64,000 nt of DNA, taken from Burkholderia sp. HI2500. GTDB taxonomy: Bacteria > Pseudomonadota > Gammaproteobacteria > Burkholderiales > Burkholderiaceae. Position numbers and translations under genes: made by a program. The notes beneath the pieces were generated by a model. That model did not search any database, had not been told where the DNA came from, and saw only the letters and a list, made by a program, of their open reading frames with translations. Of the stretch, positions 26,093 through 34,653 are shown piece after piece (within the stretch, counting starts at the first letter, position 1; every line of letters starts with the position of its first letter). The stretch covers positions 2,728,001-2,792,000 of the forward strand of contig NZ_NKFL01000006.1 of NCBI RefSeq assembly GCF_002223055.1, given 5' to 3'.

Positions 26093-27706
26093 TCACCGAC
26101 CGAGCAGCAGATCAGCGCCGCGTTCGCCGATCATGATTGCCGGCGCGTTGGTGTTGCCGCTCGGCACCTGCGGGCAGATCGAGCAATCGATCACGCGCAG
26201 ATTGGCGAAGCCGTGCACGCGCAGCGTCTTCTGGTCGACCACCGACGTCCGCGGGTCCGTACCCATCCTGCAGGTGCCGGCCGGGTGATAGACGGTCTTG
26301 ATGTCCTGCCGCACGAACGCCTCGATTGCTGGCAGGTCGTCCGCATCGATCCGAGCCGGCGCGACGATTTCCTTCACGTGCGCCTGCAGCGCCTTCGCCG
26401 ACAGGATCCTGAGCCCGGCCTGAACCGCCCGGATCTGGCCGTCGAGGTCGGCCGGGTCGCTCAGGAAGTTCGCATCGATCCTCGGAAGATCCGACGGATC
26501 CTTGCTGCGCAACGCCACCCGCCCGCGCGATTTCGGTTGCAGATGGCCGACCTTGACCGACATGCCGTGCTCGCTCGCCGGGGGCTTCTCTCCCGGCGTA
26601 TTGTCGAAGTTGTCGAGCAGCGGCAGGAAATGGAACTGTACGTCCGGCCGCCCGGTGCCCTGCGTGTCGATGAATGCGCCGCCTTCGAGGATGTTGCTGG
26701 TCAGCAGCCCGCTCCTGAAGCACTTCCATTGCAGGAAATGGCGCATCGCCCGGAGCCCGGTGTTCTCGCCGTAGAGGCTCGCCGGCGTGCGAATCGACGC
26801 CTGCACCGACATATGTAGATGATCGTGGAAATTCCGGCCGACCGGCAATACGGCAACCGTATCGATCCCGAGCGCGGCAAGATGCTCCGCCGGCCCGATG
26901 CCGGACAGCATCAGCACCTTCGGACTCCCGATCGCTCCCGCACTCACGACGACCTCGTTGCGCACGCGCACCGACACGGGCGCGTGGCCGCCTTCGCTGA
27001 ATTCGACCGCGACCGCACGCGCCGCATCGGTCCGGATCCGGTGCACGAGCGCGCCGGTCACCACCTTCAGCTTCACGTCGTCGCGCACCGACGCCAGATA
27101 GGTCTGCGCGGTGCTTGCGCGTTCGCCGTTGCGCGTCGTCGTCTGGTAATAGCCGATGCCCTGCTGCACTTCGCCGTTGAAATCGTTGACGTAGCGCAGC
27201 CCCATCTCCTGCCCGGCCCGGATGAACGCAGCCGTCAACGGATGGCGATAACGGTTCTCGCTGACGGGCAGCGGACCCGTCTGGCCGTGATACGCAGGCC
27301 CGAGGCTTTCGTTCGCTTCCGCCTTCATGAAATACGGCAGCACGTCGTCGTAGCGCCAGTCCGTGCATCCCCACTGCGTCGCCCAGTCGTCGTAATCGTC
27401 GCGCTGCCCGCGGATGTAGATCATCCCGTTGACCGAACTGCCGCCGCCCAGCACCTTGCCCTGCGCGATGATCATGCTGCGGCCGTTCGCGTTCGGCTGC
27501 GGTTCGGTCATGTACGGCCACGATTTCTTCTGGAACACCTGCATCACGCCGCCCGGAATCCGGTGAAACGGATTGTCGTCGCGCGTGCCGGCTTCCAGCA
27601 GCAGCACCGAACCGGCGTTCTGCTGGATCAGCCGCGCGGCCACGACGCAACCGGCGGAACCCGCGCCGATGACGACGTAATCGAAGGTCAGGTCTTGAGT
27701 AGTCAT
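26093..27706 (-). CDS. GMC-family FAD alcohol dehydrogenase
   Basis: A 537-residue glucose-methanol-choline oxidoreductase. The FAD motif G-A-G-S-A-G-C-V-V-A is at residue 15, the first GMC signature G-K-V-L-G-G-G-S-S-V-N-G-M near 85, and the C-terminal catalytic His/Asn segments occur as Y-H-P-A-G-T-C-R-M-G and P-S-G-N-T-N-A-P-A. It should oxidise a primary alcohol to an aldehyde. It lies just downstream of an aldehyde dehydrogenase on the same strand, which would complete the conversion to an acid. The substrate is unknown; choline is unlikely without bet neighbours. Confidence 0.9.
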   Translation of the reverse strand: MTTQDLTFDYVVIGAGSAGCVVAARLIQQNAGSVLLLEAGTRDDNPFHRIPGGVMQVFQKKSWPYMTEPQPNANGRSMIIAQGKVLGGGSSVNGMIYIRGQRDDYDDWATQWGCTDWRYDDVLPYFMKAEANESLGPAYHGQTGPLPVSENRYRHPLTAAFIRAGQEMGLRYVNDFNGEVQQGIGYYQTTTRNGERASTAQTYLASVRDDVKLKVVTGALVHRIRTDAARAVAVEFSEGGHAPVSVRVRNEVVVSAGAIGSPKVLMLSGIGPAEHLAALGIDTVAVLPVGRNFHDHLHMSVQASIRTPASLYGENTGLRAMRHFLQWKCFRSGLLTSNILEGGAFIDTQGTGRPDVQFHFLPLLDNFDNTPGEKPPASEHGMSVKVGHLQPKSRGRVALRSKDPSDLPRIDANFLSDPADLDGQIRAVQAGLRILSAKALQAHVKEIVAPARIDADDLPAIEAFVRQDIKTVYHPAGTCRMGTDPRTSVVDQKTLRVHGFANLRVIDCSICPQVPSGNTNAPAIMIGERGADLLLGR

Positions 27707-27783
27707 GTGTCTGTCGAATGGGATAGGCGGGCAAGCAATGCCCGCGATCTTGTTGTTGTGTCTCCGAGCCGGCACGTGCGCGG

Positions 27784-29238
27784 CTACATCGCGATCGTGA
27801 CGACCTTCTCCTCCAGGTACGCATCGAGCCCACTCTGCGACAGGTCGCGCCCGACGCCGCTCTCCTTGAAGCCGCCCCACGGCAGCCGTGCGTCGAGCGG
27901 GCTCCACGCGTTCACCGCGACCGCGCCGACCCGCAGACGGGCGGCAGTACGGTGCGCGGTCGCGAGATCGCGGGTCCACAGCGTGGCGGACAACGCGTAG
28001 ACGGTGTCGTTCGCCAGCGCGACGGCCTCGTCTTCCGTATCGAACGGCATGATCGTGCCGACCGGCCCGAACACTTCGTCGCGCGCGATGCGCATCGCCG
28101 GATCGACATTCGCGAACACCGTCGGCCGCACGAAGAAGCCTTGCGACGGCACCGGCTCGTCGCCCGCGACCATCGTCGCGCCGTCGTGAAGCGCCACGGC
28201 GATATGCGTCTTCACGCGGTCGGCATGGCGGGCGCTGATCAGTGCACCCATCTGCGTCGCCGGGTCGAACGGCGTGCCGACCCTGATCGACCGCGCCGCA
28301 TGCGCGAGCGCGCCGACGACGTCGTCGTAGTGACGGCGCTGCACCAGCACGCGCGTGCCGGCCGCGCACGTCTGCCCCTGGTTGACGAACAGCCCCATCG
28401 CGACGCCGGCGATCGCCTGCTCGAGATTCGCGTCGTCGAAGATGATCTGCGGCGCCTTGCCGCCGAGTTCCAGCGTCAGCCGCTTGAACTGTGCGCCGGC
28501 TTCGCGCGCGATCGTGCGGCCGACCTCGGTGCTACCGGTAAAGCTGACCTTGTCGACGCCCGGGTGATTGACCAGCGCGGCGCCGACCGACGCGCCGATG
28601 CCGTGCACGAGATTCACGACACCCGGCGGAAAGCCTGCCTGCGCCGCCAGGTCCGCCAGCGCCCCGACCGCGAGCGGCGCGTCCTCCGACGGCTTGATCA
28701 CGACCGTGCAGCCGGCCGCGAGCGCGGGCGCCAGTTTCCAGCACGCGATCATCAGCGGCGCATTCCACGGCACGATCAGGCCGGCGACGCCGACTGCTTC
28801 GCGCACCGTGTAGTTGACGGTCGGGCGTCCCATGAAGCCGCCGGTCGGAATCTGGCGGCCTTCAAGCTTGTCCGCCCATCCGGCGAAGTAGCGCAGTGTG
28901 TCGATCGACATCGGCAGGTCCATCATGCGCACTTCCATCGCGGGGCGGCCCTGTTCACGCGCCAGCAACTCGACGAAGCGTTCCGCGTCATGCTCGAGCA
29001 GGTCGGCCAGCCGGTTCAGCAGCTTCGCTCGCGCCGCGCCGGGCAACCGGCGCCAGTGTCCGCCGTCGAATTCCGCGCGGGCCGCACGCACGGCCCGGTC
29101 GACGTCGACGCCGGTGCCGGCCGCCACGCGCGCAAGCAGGTGCCCGGTGCACGGTTCGAATTTCTCGAACCACTCGCCCTGCGCGGCGTCACACGCGTCG
29201 CCCGCGATCCGGTGTTGAAGGGTGTACTCGGCTGTCAT
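27784..29238 (-). CDS. Aldehyde dehydrogenase
   Basis: A 484-residue NAD(P)-dependent aldehyde dehydrogenase. The catalytic Glu is in L-E-L-G-G-K-A-P, the catalytic Cys in N-Q-G-Q-T-C-A-A-G, and the cofactor motif G-S-T-E-V-G precedes them. The start at 29238 has GGAGA upstream; the frame beyond it is Arg/Pro-rich shadow. It is first in a two-gene unit with the GMC dehydrogenase (77-base gap holding a GCGGGCA/TGCCCGC hairpin). Together they should oxidise an alcohol to its carboxylate. Confidence 0.93.
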   Translation of the reverse strand: MTAEYTLQHRIAGDACDAAQGEWFEKFEPCTGHLLARVAAGTGVDVDRAVRAARAEFDGGHWRRLPGAARAKLLNRLADLLEHDAERFVELLAREQGRPAMEVRMMDLPMSIDTLRYFAGWADKLEGRQIPTGGFMGRPTVNYTVREAVGVAGLIVPWNAPLMIACWKLAPALAAGCTVVIKPSEDAPLAVGALADLAAQAGFPPGVVNLVHGIGASVGAALVNHPGVDKVSFTGSTEVGRTIAREAGAQFKRLTLELGGKAPQIIFDDANLEQAIAGVAMGLFVNQGQTCAAGTRVLVQRRHYDDVVGALAHAARSIRVGTPFDPATQMGALISARHADRVKTHIAVALHDGATMVAGDEPVPSQGFFVRPTVFANVDPAMRIARDEVFGPVGTIMPFDTEDEAVALANDTVYALSATLWTRDLATAHRTAARLRVGAVAVNAWSPLDARLPWGGFKESGVGRDLSQSGLDAYLEEKVVTIAM

Positions 29239-29356
29239 GGGGTTGTCTCCAGATTGTCGAAGCCGATCCGGCGCTGAAAGCCGGATCGGCCTATCTGGCC
29301 CACTGTAGGACGCGGGTGGCGGCACCGCTGGGACATCCGTGCATCGAATGCAGGAT

Positions 29357-32230
29357 TCAGATGCACATGCGCGTGGCGTGTTCGTCGGCGCCGAACGCGG
29401 GTGCGTCCGCGCCGCGATCGGCTTGCGCGGCCAGTGCGCGGTTGACTCGCGCATGGTTGGCGCACCGCACGGCCGGCGGCATCGACGCGTACGCCGCGTC
29501 GCGAATCAACGCATGGCGGAACGAATAGAACACGCGATCGCGCCGATGTTGCGCATACATGATCCGCTCTTCGAGCAGCAGCTGCAGGTGCGCGTCGAGC
29601 GTGACGCGATCATGCGGCGATGCCGCGGCCAGCAGTTGCGCATCCACCGCGAGCCCGATCGTCGCGGCAAGCTGCGCGGTGCCGCGCGCGTCGTCGATCC
29701 GGTCGAACGCGCGACCGAGCATTCCGCCGAGACTGAGCGGAAGCGGACACGGGTCCATCGTCCACAGCCCCGTGAGCGAGCCGTCCGCGCCGCACATCGT
29801 CAGCTCGCGCGCAACGGCCTCGATGAACAGCGGAATGCCCGCCGTACGATGGACGAGCGGGTCGAGCCAGGCCGGATCGAGCACGCCCTGGCCCAGGTGC
29901 GCCGACATCAGGCGCCGCGCGTCGTCGCGCGGCAGGCGGCGCAGCACCAGGCGCTCGGTCACGCCACGCCAGCGCGCGAGCCTGGCGGGTCGCGACGTGA
30001 GCACGATGCAAAGCGCCGCCGCGCGCGGCGAGCGCTGCAGGTACGCCAGAAAATCCTCGGTCGAGCGGTCGATCCACTGGACATCCTCGACGACGAGCAA
30101 CACCGGCGCGCCATTGCCGAGCGACACGATCAATTGCTCGAGCACATCGAACAGCGCGTCCTGTTCGCGCGCGCCCGGCCACCTCGCCGCCTTCGCATCG
30201 CAGGGCAGCCCCAGCCAGGTCGCAAGCGCGACACGGGCCGCCGCACGATCGCATTCGAGCGCCGCCAGCATCGCGTCCATCGCCGCGTGCGTGATGTCGG
30301 CCGGACTGTCGGCGTCGAGTTGCCAATGCGCGCCGATGAACCGCAGGATCGGAAACAGCGCATGATTCTCCCGCTCCGGCTGGCATCCGCAATGCGCGAA
30401 CGCGTGGCCCTGTGCCCGCACGATCTCGCACAGCCCGTGCACGAGGCGCGACTTGCCGATTCCCGCGTCGCCGACGACGAGCCGCGGCGGCACACCGTGC
30501 ATTGCGCGACGATGACGTGCAAGCGTCTCCTGCCACGCGCGCAGCAGGGCATCGAGTTCGCGCGTACGGCCGATCATCGGCGTCCGCATGCCGCCGTCGA
30601 GCGAATCGAACGGCGTATCGGCCCGACGCTCGCCGAGCAGTTCATGCACCGGCTGCGGCGCGAGGCCCGCCCGCGCCAGCCGCAACCCGGTCGGCCGGAA
30701 GTCGGCATGCCGTTCGAGCGCGAGCCGCGCGTCGTCGCTGATCAGGATCTGCCCGGGCCCGGCCAGCCGCAACAACCGCGACGCGGCGGCCGGCGTCGAC
30801 CCGCCCGCCCACTGCGCCGCATGCGCGAGAACCTGCCCGACGTGAATCGCAGCGGCCACTTCGACGTGCCAGCCGTCGCCGCCGGCGGCATCGCGGGAGT
30901 CGGCCGGTACCGGCAACCGCGCGCGCCCGGCCACCCGCACCATGTCCAGTGCCGCACGTGCCGCGCGGCGCGCGGGCCGATCGATATCGCCTTGCAGACC
31001 GAAATGGAACAGCAGCGTGTCGCCGAGCCGCTCGTCGACCTGCGCGCCATAGCCGACGGCGATATCCGCGCACTTCGTCAGCCACTGCGCCTCGTAGCGG
31101 TCGAGCAGGGCGTCGTGATCGGTTCCCGCATGGCGTTGCCGGCCGTCTCCGGCGATCGTCACGCAACAGCACAGCGTGGTGACCTGCCGGTATTCGCCCG
31201 CCGTTGCGGCCGCGTCGCTGTGCGGCGCGAACGGCTGCGGCCGTGTGCGGCGGCTTGCGCGGCCGGCATCGAACGGGCCGATGAGCGCGGCGAAATTGAG
31301 CGCACGAAACTGCGCCGCGAGTTCGTCGGCCGAGGCGGCACGCTGCGCCGGATGCTTGCTCAACGCATGCCGCAGCACCGAGCCGAGCGGATGCGACGCG
31401 ATCGACGGCGGAAGCGCGACATCCACCGGACTGAGTTGCTGATAAAGAATGTCGGCGACGCTGGCACCCTGCATCACGACTTCGCCCGTCAGGCATTCGA
31501 TCACGACCAGGCCCCACGCATACAGGTCGCTTCCGGGCGTCGGCGGTTCGTTGCGCAGTTGCTCGGGCGCGCAGTACGACGGCGAGCCGAGCACCTCGGC
31601 CGCGAGCGTCGCGGCCTGGGGCGCGATCTCGGTCGCGTCGGGCAACAGCGCGCCGATCCCGAAATCGAGGAGCTTCGCGTGCGGCCCGTCGTCGGCCATC
31701 GCGAGCACGATGTTTTGCGGCTTCAGATCCCGGTGCACGATGCCGCGGCGATGTGCAGCCGCGAGCGCATCGAGCACCTCCGCCATCAGCCGTCCGGTGT
31801 CGACGGCAGACAGCGGCCCCTCCGTCGCGAGCCGGTCGTGCAGGGTCTGGCCCTGCACGCGCTCGAATACGGCGAACAGCCGCCCGTCGGGCGCTTCCCC
31901 CCGGTCCAGCAGCGCCACGATGTTCGGGTGCCGCAGCGCTTCGCACAGGCTCGTCTCGCGCCGGAAGCGCATGCGCTGGCGCGCGCGCTCGGCTTCGTTC
32001 CATGCGACATCGTCCCGCATCAGCTTGATCGCGACGTCTTGCCCCGTCTCGCCGCAAGTCGCGCGAAACACCACGCCGCTGCCGCCTTCGCCGAGCAATG
32101 CACCGAGCCGGTAATGCCGCTTGCCGGTCAACGCCGCGAAAGGCGCGGCGGGCCGCTGCGATTCATGCGCGTGCGGCACGACGCGAGCGCGTGTCGCCGT
32201 CGGCAACCCGGGCTGTCGTTCCGCGTTCAC
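29357..32230 (-). CDS. Ser/Thr kinase - cyclase-like - AAA ATPase regulator (957 aa)
   Basis: A large multidomain signalling protein. Residues about 40-310 are a Ser/Thr kinase with a complete set of key residues: G-E-G-G-S-G loop at 47-52, K69, H-R-D-L-K-P-Q-N with D168 and N173, and D189-F-G. Residues about 350-540 resemble a class III nucleotide cyclase, but the first metal-binding Asp is missing (V-T-T-L-C-C-C-V-T-I) while G-D is kept near 403-404. Residues about 550-957 hold an ATPase with Walker A G-D-A-G-I-G-K-S (587-594) and Walker B L-L-V-V-E-D (711-716). The start is a GTG inside the FHA stop (GTGA overlap), so it is coupled to the FHA gene. No membrane segment is visible. Confidence 0.85.
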   Translation of the reverse strand: MNAERQPGLPTATRARVVPHAHESQRPAAPFAALTGKRHYRLGALLGEGGSGVVFRATCGETGQDVAIKLMRDDVAWNEAERARQRMRFRRETSLCEALRHPNIVALLDRGEAPDGRLFAVFERVQGQTLHDRLATEGPLSAVDTGRLMAEVLDALAAAHRRGIVHRDLKPQNIVLAMADDGPHAKLLDFGIGALLPDATEIAPQAATLAAEVLGSPSYCAPEQLRNEPPTPGSDLYAWGLVVIECLTGEVVMQGASVADILYQQLSPVDVALPPSIASHPLGSVLRHALSKHPAQRAASADELAAQFRALNFAALIGPFDAGRASRRTRPQPFAPHSDAAATAGEYRQVTTLCCCVTIAGDGRQRHAGTDHDALLDRYEAQWLTKCADIAVGYGAQVDERLGDTLLFHFGLQGDIDRPARRAARAALDMVRVAGRARLPVPADSRDAAGGDGWHVEVAAAIHVGQVLAHAAQWAGGSTPAAASRLLRLAGPGQILISDDARLALERHADFRPTGLRLARAGLAPQPVHELLGERRADTPFDSLDGGMRTPMIGRTRELDALLRAWQETLARHRRAMHGVPPRLVVGDAGIGKSRLVHGLCEIVRAQGHAFAHCGCQPERENHALFPILRFIGAHWQLDADSPADITHAAMDAMLAALECDRAAARVALATWLGLPCDAKAARWPGAREQDALFDVLEQLIVSLGNGAPVLLVVEDVQWIDRSTEDFLAYLQRSPRAAALCIVLTSRPARLARWRGVTERLVLRRLPRDDARRLMSAHLGQGVLDPAWLDPLVHRTAGIPLFIEAVARELTMCGADGSLTGLWTMDPCPLPLSLGGMLGRAFDRIDDARGTAQLAATIGLAVDAQLLAAASPHDRVTLDAHLQLLLEERIMYAQHRRDRVFYSFRHALIRDAAYASMPPAVRCANHARVNRALAAQADRGADAPAFGADEHATRMCI

Positions 32231-33228
32231 GAGCAATGGACGACCGGGTCCGGCGCCGGACGATGCATGCCGATGCGCGTCTCGACGCCCGGCACCGACT
32301 GGCATTCGAGGCGCTCGCCGCGCATGACGCGGAACGGGAAATCGCCGAAGCGGACGCTGCCGCGCCGCCGCTCGACCAGCTGACTCGCGTCCAGCCCCGG
32401 CAGCGCCGCGAACTGGCTCCGGGCGCGATGAATCTGCACGTTGAGATGGGACGTATCGATACCGAGCATGCGCGCCAGCCGGTCGAGTTCGATCCAGCCT
32501 TGCGTGGCGGCGTCGTAGCCGGCCTGCATGTCGGCCGACCGTGCGCGGGCGAGCGTGACGAGGCTGTAGTGATGCGCGCGCTCGCCGAGATCGACCACGC
32601 CGCCGCGAACATGCAGCAGCGCACGCGCATGCTCTTCGTCCCGGCTGACGAAGAATTCGAGCAATCGGGCCGGCACGGCCGGATCGGCCGGCGCGCGCAG
32701 CGTCATCGTCGAGCCGTGGCGCACGAGCGCCACGCGCCACGTGACGTCGCCCGTCGACACTTCATCGCCGTCATGGAGCGCGCGCGGCGGCAACGTGTCG
32801 TCGCACAGCCAATCGCCGGCCGGCGACCGGACGATCGTGACCGGCTGCGCGGCGTGGGCAGCCAGGATCTGGCGCGGCGTGAGCACGATCGGGTGCACGG
32901 CGCCCCGTACCGGCCATAGCGTATCGGCCGGATCGTCGAGCGACTCGACGCGCCAGGGCGCGACACCCGCCCTGCCGAACCGGATCACGTCGCCTCGCTG
33001 CAGCACCGCGTGCTCGCCGTCGCGCAACGGCACGCCCGATACCGACGTGCCGTTGCTGCTGTGATCGTGGAGCTCCCATCGCCCGCCGACCCAGCGGATA
33101 TGGGCGTGGACCCGGGACACCGACGCGTCGCGGATGACCGTATCGCAGCGCGCGGCGTCGCGGCCGAACACGTGATACGCGCGGAGCAGGCACGCTTGCC
33201 CGGAAGAATCGTTCTTGAGTATCGCCAT
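32227..33228 (-). CDS. FHA-domain protein
   Basis: A 333-residue protein with an N-terminal forkhead-associated domain (about 1-85): G-R at 22-23, S38-R-V-H and N59-G-T, the residues that bind phosphothreonine. Residues about 115-200 may form a second beta-rich domain, and residues 220-320 are helical and resemble a winged-helix output segment, though I cannot name it. It is the first gene of a two-gene unit with the kinase, joined by a GTGA overlap, so the kinase probably phosphorylates it or a partner that it reads. No T6SS core genes adjoin it. Confidence 0.85.
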   Translation of the reverse strand: MAILKNDSSGQACLLRAYHVFGRDAARCDTVIRDASVSRVHAHIRWVGGRWELHDHSSNGTSVSGVPLRDGEHAVLQRGDVIRFGRAGVAPWRVESLDDPADTLWPVRGAVHPIVLTPRQILAAHAAQPVTIVRSPAGDWLCDDTLPPRALHDGDEVSTGDVTWRVALVRHGSTMTLRAPADPAVPARLLEFFVSRDEEHARALLHVRGGVVDLGERAHHYSLVTLARARSADMQAGYDAATQGWIELDRLARMLGIDTSHLNVQIHRARSQFAALPGLDASQLVERRRGSVRFGDFPFRVMRGERLECQSVPGVETRIGMHRPAPDPVVHCS

Positions 33229-33969
33229 GGCTGCCCCGTATCGGATTCGCCCGGATCGCTCGAGTGACGCGTCGACGCCCGGGATAGCGATTGATTCAGT
33301 GATCGCGAACGGTGTCGACCGTTCGCCGCCTCGTTACCAGTTTCTTCGTCAACTTCCCTTCGGATCGTTGCTCATCCGGTGTGTGTTATTTCGACTGATT
33401 GAATGGTCGGTTGTTTTGTTGTTTTAAATTCGAGCAACTTGATGAAAATCCTGCCAAATAAAATCACGCTTCACAATCGAAATACTCAAATCCCGCTTTA
33501 ATATTGCAATGCTTTACATTTACAACGAATCTTCGGCTCGCATATAAAGGGTCGAAAATATTCACCACCCTGCAGACCATGACAGGCTTGCAACCGACAG
33601 AGTCACCACATTGAATGACGGGGTCGATTTAAATACCTTTGCCGGCGCGGAAATTTTGTTTGATCCAAAGAAAATAAATTAAACAGTTTCATGGATTCAA
33701 ATAATTATCGTCGGCGTTTTATCAAATCTTATTACGTGAATTACTGTGGGGTTCAGCTGCGCCACAGCCGATGTCTCGCGGTGTCATCGGCGAGCGGATA
33801 CGTGCCGGCACGCCGCCGCGTCACGATCAATCGCTGTCAATGGCCGCAGAGGCCGGCGACGCGCGGAGGTTCGATCATCGTGATCGACACGCCAACTTGA
33901 TGCACCGCATCGACGGCCATCTCCACCCCGAGCCGCCAGCCTATCCTCGCGCGCTATCCAGCCCCAATA
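33229..33969. other. AT-rich intergenic region, no gene
   Basis: A 741-base region containing the most AT-rich DNA in the window (about 33400-33740). Short open frames exist but have no good start sites or recognisable products. It ends at the left copy of the island-flanking repeat. The low GC next to that repeat suggests acquired DNA. Confidence 0.6.
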
Positions 33970-34008
33970 AATCCCCTTGACGACCTATCTTTCGATATAA
34001 ATCTTTAG

Positions 34009-34026
34009 ATATGTTTTACGACATAT
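34009..34026. promoter_or_regulatory. Copy of the PadR-type operator in the left repeat
   Basis: ATATGTTTTACGACATAT, with perfect ATATGT/ACATAT arms, is retained in the decayed copy. The overlapping upstream palindrome of the intact copy is damaged here by one base change. It could still titrate the PadR protein. Confidence 0.5.
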
Positions 34027-34037
34027 AGGACTCGATC

Positions 34038-34410
34038 ATGCGACACCACCCTTCCCGCGGCCATGCCCGATGCGACGGTCATGGTGCGCATGCCCGCCCT
34101 GACGGGTTCGCCGGTCTCTGGTACGCGATCGGCCGCCATCGTCGCGGCCACGATCCGTTCGGCGCTGCCGGCGATCGCGCGGCGTCTCGAGGAATTGCCG
34201 GCCGGCGCGCGTGTAGCCGTCGTGATGGAAGTCGCGGATCGCACCGCGCAGATCGCGTTCGACACGCGCGCCGACGTGCATGAAATCTGGCGCTTCCGCG
34301 CCGAAGCCGACGCGGCGGACGGCGACGTGCTGCTGAATGCCGTGCGCGACCTGCCGCTGCCGCCGTCCGGCGACGGCTACGTGTGGGCGGCGGGCGAAGC
34401 GCTGTCGATG
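34038..34410 (+). pseudogene. padR-sip fusion remnant
   Basis: The first 42 codons of the padR gene are joined to the C-terminal part of the siderophore-interacting protein gene, out of frame (the deletion is not a multiple of three), and the 3' end of the sip gene is also lost after 34410. The padR frame runs into a stop at 34283. No functional product is expected. The intact pair is at 51220-52793. Confidence 0.9.
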
Positions 34411-34653
34411 GCAGGTACTCGCAGAAAATGGCTGACGATTAACCGAAAACGCAGACGTGTCGGCACGACCATGCGCACCGGTCGATGGCGGCGCGCAACT
34501 CGCGATCGGATCGCGCATCGAAACGCGCCCGTCGAATGACGCGATCGGCGTGCAATGGCTGCGCGGCACGCGTCAAACGGATCGCGACGGGTCGTGCCGA
34601 CCTTTCGCTCCAGGATCGACGGGAATCTTCAGCGCGCCGTCGAAGGGATTTTT

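Larger units (their letters stand above)
33970..34410 (+). repeat. Left flanking repeat: deleted copy of padR-sip region
   Basis: This 441-base segment matches two separate parts of the region at 51-53 kb: 33970-34164 aligns without gaps to 51152-51346, and 34165-34410 to 52434-52679. I count only about four mismatches. The 1087 bases in between are missing, and CGGCG stands at both ends of the deletion, a microhomology junction. It is a direct repeat, the same orientation as the right copy. Confidence 0.93.

Noticed and set aside
29339..32383. 1014-codon plus-strand frame opposite the kinase gene
   Set aside because: Despite its length the product is Arg/Gln/His-rich noise; the minus strand holds complete kinase and ATPase motifs.
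33691..33900. 69-codon frame in the AT-rich region
   Set aside because: No good start signal and a random-looking product; it crosses from AT-rich into GC-rich DNA without a coding signature.
34036..34569. 177-codon minus-strand frame over the left repeat
   Set aside because: Antisense of the padR-sip remnant; the same antisense frame exists at the intact copy, so it is a shadow.
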